DNA of 35,981 nucleotides from an uncultured Porphyromonadaceae bacterium (GTDB taxonomy: Bacteria > Bacteroidota > Bacteroidia > Bacteroidales > Muribaculaceae). The first letter of the stretch is position 1. Each line of letters starts with the position of its first letter. Made by a program: the position numbers and the translations under genes. Of this stretch, positions 34,456-35,981 are shown piece by piece. The stretch covers positions 1 to 35,981 of the forward strand of contig CAMWQF010000002.1 in the NCBI GenBank assembly GCA_947176285.1, in the 5' to 3' direction. The notes under the pieces were generated by a model that had not been told where the DNA came from, searched no databases, and saw only the letters and a list, made by a program, of their open reading frames with translations.

Positions 34456-35526
34456 ATGATAAAAGTTGCCATAATCGGGACTCAAGGAGTGCCGGCAAAA
34501 TACGGAGGATTCGAAAGCCTTGTCGAAAATCTTCTGGGGGATAATTGCCCTGATGATATCGAATATACAGTTTTCTGTTCCGGGAAAGATATGCATGAGC
34601 GGCTGCCTGAATATAAAGGCGCCAAACTCAGGTATATCCCTCTTAAGGCAAATGGCATGCAGTCTGTCCCTTACGATATCCTTTCGCTATGCAAAGCCCT
34701 CAATGGCTATAATGTAGTGCTTGTGCTTGGAGTGTCAGGATGCCTATTTCTCCCTATCTTCCATCTGCTTAATTCAAAAAAGCTCATCATCAATATTGAT
34801 GGCATGGAATATAAGCGCGACAAATGGGGCTTTTTTGCTAAGAAAATTCTGAAAATGTCTGAGTCCATGGCGGTTAAATATGCCGATGAAATCATCACAG
34901 ACAACAAGGCTATCCACGACTATGTGGCTATGGAATATGGCAAGGAATCCCGGCTTATCGCCTATGGTGGAGATCATGTATTAAGAAAAGTCTCTGAAGA
35001 ATTTGTTGAAGACACACTGAAATCATATGGCTTGAAAAAGGGAGAATATGCTATTGCAGTGTGCAGGATAGAGCCTGAAAATAATTGCGACATGGTGCTC
35101 AAGGCTTTCTCCCAGACCGACAAGACTCTGGTCTATATTGGGAATTGGGGTCATAATCCATATTCACAGGAACTTCGCGAGAAATATTCAGCCTATCCAA
35201 ATATCAAGATGATAGATGCAATCTATGATCTTGACGTGCTGTTCGCACTAAGGAAAAACGCCGGGATATATGTGCATGGACACAGCGCCGGAGGCACTAA
35301 TCCTTCTCTTGTGGAAGCAATGTTTTTCGGCATCCCGATCATTTCATACGATGTAGTTTTCAACCGCGCTACCACCAAAAACAAGGCTTACTATTTCAAA
35401 GGGCCAGACAGCCTGCTTGAAATCCTGAATCGCACGAATCTCGATGGTTCTAAATTAAAAAAGATTGCAGAAAAAAATTATACTTGGAAGACAATTTCTG
35501 CACAATACGCCGAATTATATAAGTAA
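34456..35526 (+). CDS. DUF1972-type glycosyltransferase, probable rhamnosyltransferase
   Basis: This is a GT-B transferase with the DUF1972 N-terminal domain. VAIIGTQGVPAKYGGFESLV is the family's diagnostic start, and INIDGMEYKRDKWG is a second motif. In the C-terminal half, CRIEPENNCDMVLKAF and HGHSAGGTNPSLVEAMFFG carry the donor-binding residues. Characterised DUF1972 enzymes in streptococcal capsule loci act on rhamnose. The next gene, rmlA, begins the dTDP-rhamnose pathway, which supports that reading. The sugar linkage is not determinable here. Length 356, start ATG 34456. Confidence 0.85.
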   Translation: MIKVAIIGTQGVPAKYGGFESLVENLLGDNCPDDIEYTVFCSGKDMHERLPEYKGAKLRYIPLKANGMQSVPYDILSLCKALNGYNVVLVLGVSGCLFLPIFHLLNSKKLIINIDGMEYKRDKWGFFAKKILKMSESMAVKYADEIITDNKAIHDYVAMEYGKESRLIAYGGDHVLRKVSEEFVEDTLKSYGLKKGEYAIAVCRIEPENNCDMVLKAFSQTDKTLVYIGNWGHNPYSQELREKYSAYPNIKMIDAIYDLDVLFALRKNAGIYVHGHSAGGTNPSLVEAMFFGIPIISYDVVFNRATTKNKAYYFKGPDSLLEILNRTNLDGSKLKKIAEKNYTWKTISAQYAELYK

Positions 35527-35548
35527 CTAATCAGCAAATATATCCACC

Positions 35549-35981
35549 ATGAAAGGCATCGTTCTCGCCGGCGGATCCGGCACAAGGCTATATCCGATTA
35601 CGAAAGGAGTCAGCAAACAGCTGCTCCCCATTTTTGACAAGCCGATGGTCTACTATCCTATTTCCACTCTTATGCTTGCAGGAATAAAGGATATCCTGAT
35701 CATTTCCACGCCTCAAGACCTTCCCGGCTTCCGACGTCTGCTTGGCGACGGTTCTGATTATGGTGTCAGATTCTCTTATGCAGAGCAACCTTCACCCGAT
35801 GGACTTGCTCAGGCTTTCATCATCGGCAAGGAATTCATTGGTGATGACTCCGTTTGCCTCGTGCTTGGCGATAACATTTTCCATGGGGCAAACTTCTCTG
35901 AGTTGCTAAAAGAAGCAGTAGCCACTGCAGAAGAAGACAAGAAAGCTACAGTTTTCGGCTATTGTGTAATTGATCCGGAAC
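35549..35981 (+). CDS. rmlA: Glucose-1-phosphate thymidylyltransferase, N-terminal part
   Basis: The first 144 codons are present; the gene runs off the right edge. RmlA makes dTDP-glucose from dTTP and glucose-1-phosphate, the first step towards dTDP-L-rhamnose. The nucleotide-binding motif is GIVLAGGSGTRLYPIT (residues 3-18), followed by SKQLLPIFDKPMVYYPISTL. SYAEQPSPDGLAQAF and LVLGDNIFHG are the sugar- and metal-binding motifs. The start lies 22 nt after the DUF1972 gene. rmlB, rmlC and rmlD might follow outside the window. Confidence 0.95.
   Translation, partial: MKGIVLAGGSGTRLYPITKGVSKQLLPIFDKPMVYYPISTLMLAGIKDILIISTPQDLPGFRRLLGDGSDYGVRFSYAEQPSPDGLAQAFIIGKEFIGDDSVCLVLGDNIFHGANFSELLKEAVATAEEDKKATVFGYCVIDPE

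Noticed and set aside
1..35981. CRISPR arrays, tRNA or rRNA genes, insertion sequences, phage genes
   Set aside because: I found no regularly spaced repeats, no cloverleaf with acceptor and TPsiC motifs, and no transposase or integrase coding sequence. The short AT-rich repeats are not evenly spaced.

Overview
This 36-kb stretch looks like the chromosome of a gut-type member of the Bacteroidales, probably Muribaculaceae- or Prevotella-like (the family level is inference). The evidence is promoters of the Bacteroidota type (TTTG-like -33 element, 19-20 bp, TAnnTTTG), the lack of Shine-Dalgarno sequences, a lipoprotein TamL, cargo proteins with type IX secretion (T9SS)-like C-terminal tails, and a PL11 rhamnogalacturonan lyase. 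I see no tRNA, rRNA, insertion sequence, integrase or CRISPR array.

Region 1 (1-15.4 kb) is mostly housekeeping. It holds the start of a YccF-type gene and a structured RNA candidate (both minus), then tamL (minus), divergent from xseA-gph-rnpA-yidD-GH3 (plus). Next come prfB and topA (minus), then an acyl-CoA ligase, obgE and a PlsC-like acyltransferase (plus). A short AT-rich repeat (core TGCATTATGAATTATG) recurs in the gaps of this region. Three copies lie 9-12 nt before a start codon, in the sense of the gene. Another forms a perfect 18-bp inverted repeat that supplies the last codons of the GH3 gene.

Region 2 (15.6-25.8 kb) is an export island. From one near-consensus promoter run a subtilisin-like protease, a 1220-residue leucine-rich-repeat protein made of three tandem modules, and a 621-residue protein built from about six beta-rich repeats. 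A strong terminator then separates them from a convergent PL11 rhamnogalacturonan lyase. All four proteins have a signal peptide and a T9SS-type tail, so they are predicted to be secreted or surface-bound.

Region 3 (26.0 kb to the right edge) is an exopolysaccharide, capsule or O-antigen cluster on the plus strand, behind one promoter and a leader of about 180 nt. Its order is pyruvyl transferase, Wzx-type flippase, Wzy-type polymerase, GT4, WbsX-like protein, GT4, hexapeptide acyltransferase, DUF1972 glycosyltransferase, and the start of rmlA. Together they predict a Wzx/Wzy-assembled glycan that is pyruvylated, acylated and probably rhamnose-containing. The initiating sugar transferase and export genes are not in the window and may lie beyond the right edge.

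The most novel items are the dispersed leader repeat, the modular export island, the unassigned structured RNA, and two divergent promoters whose -7 boxes end 4 nt from the start codons.
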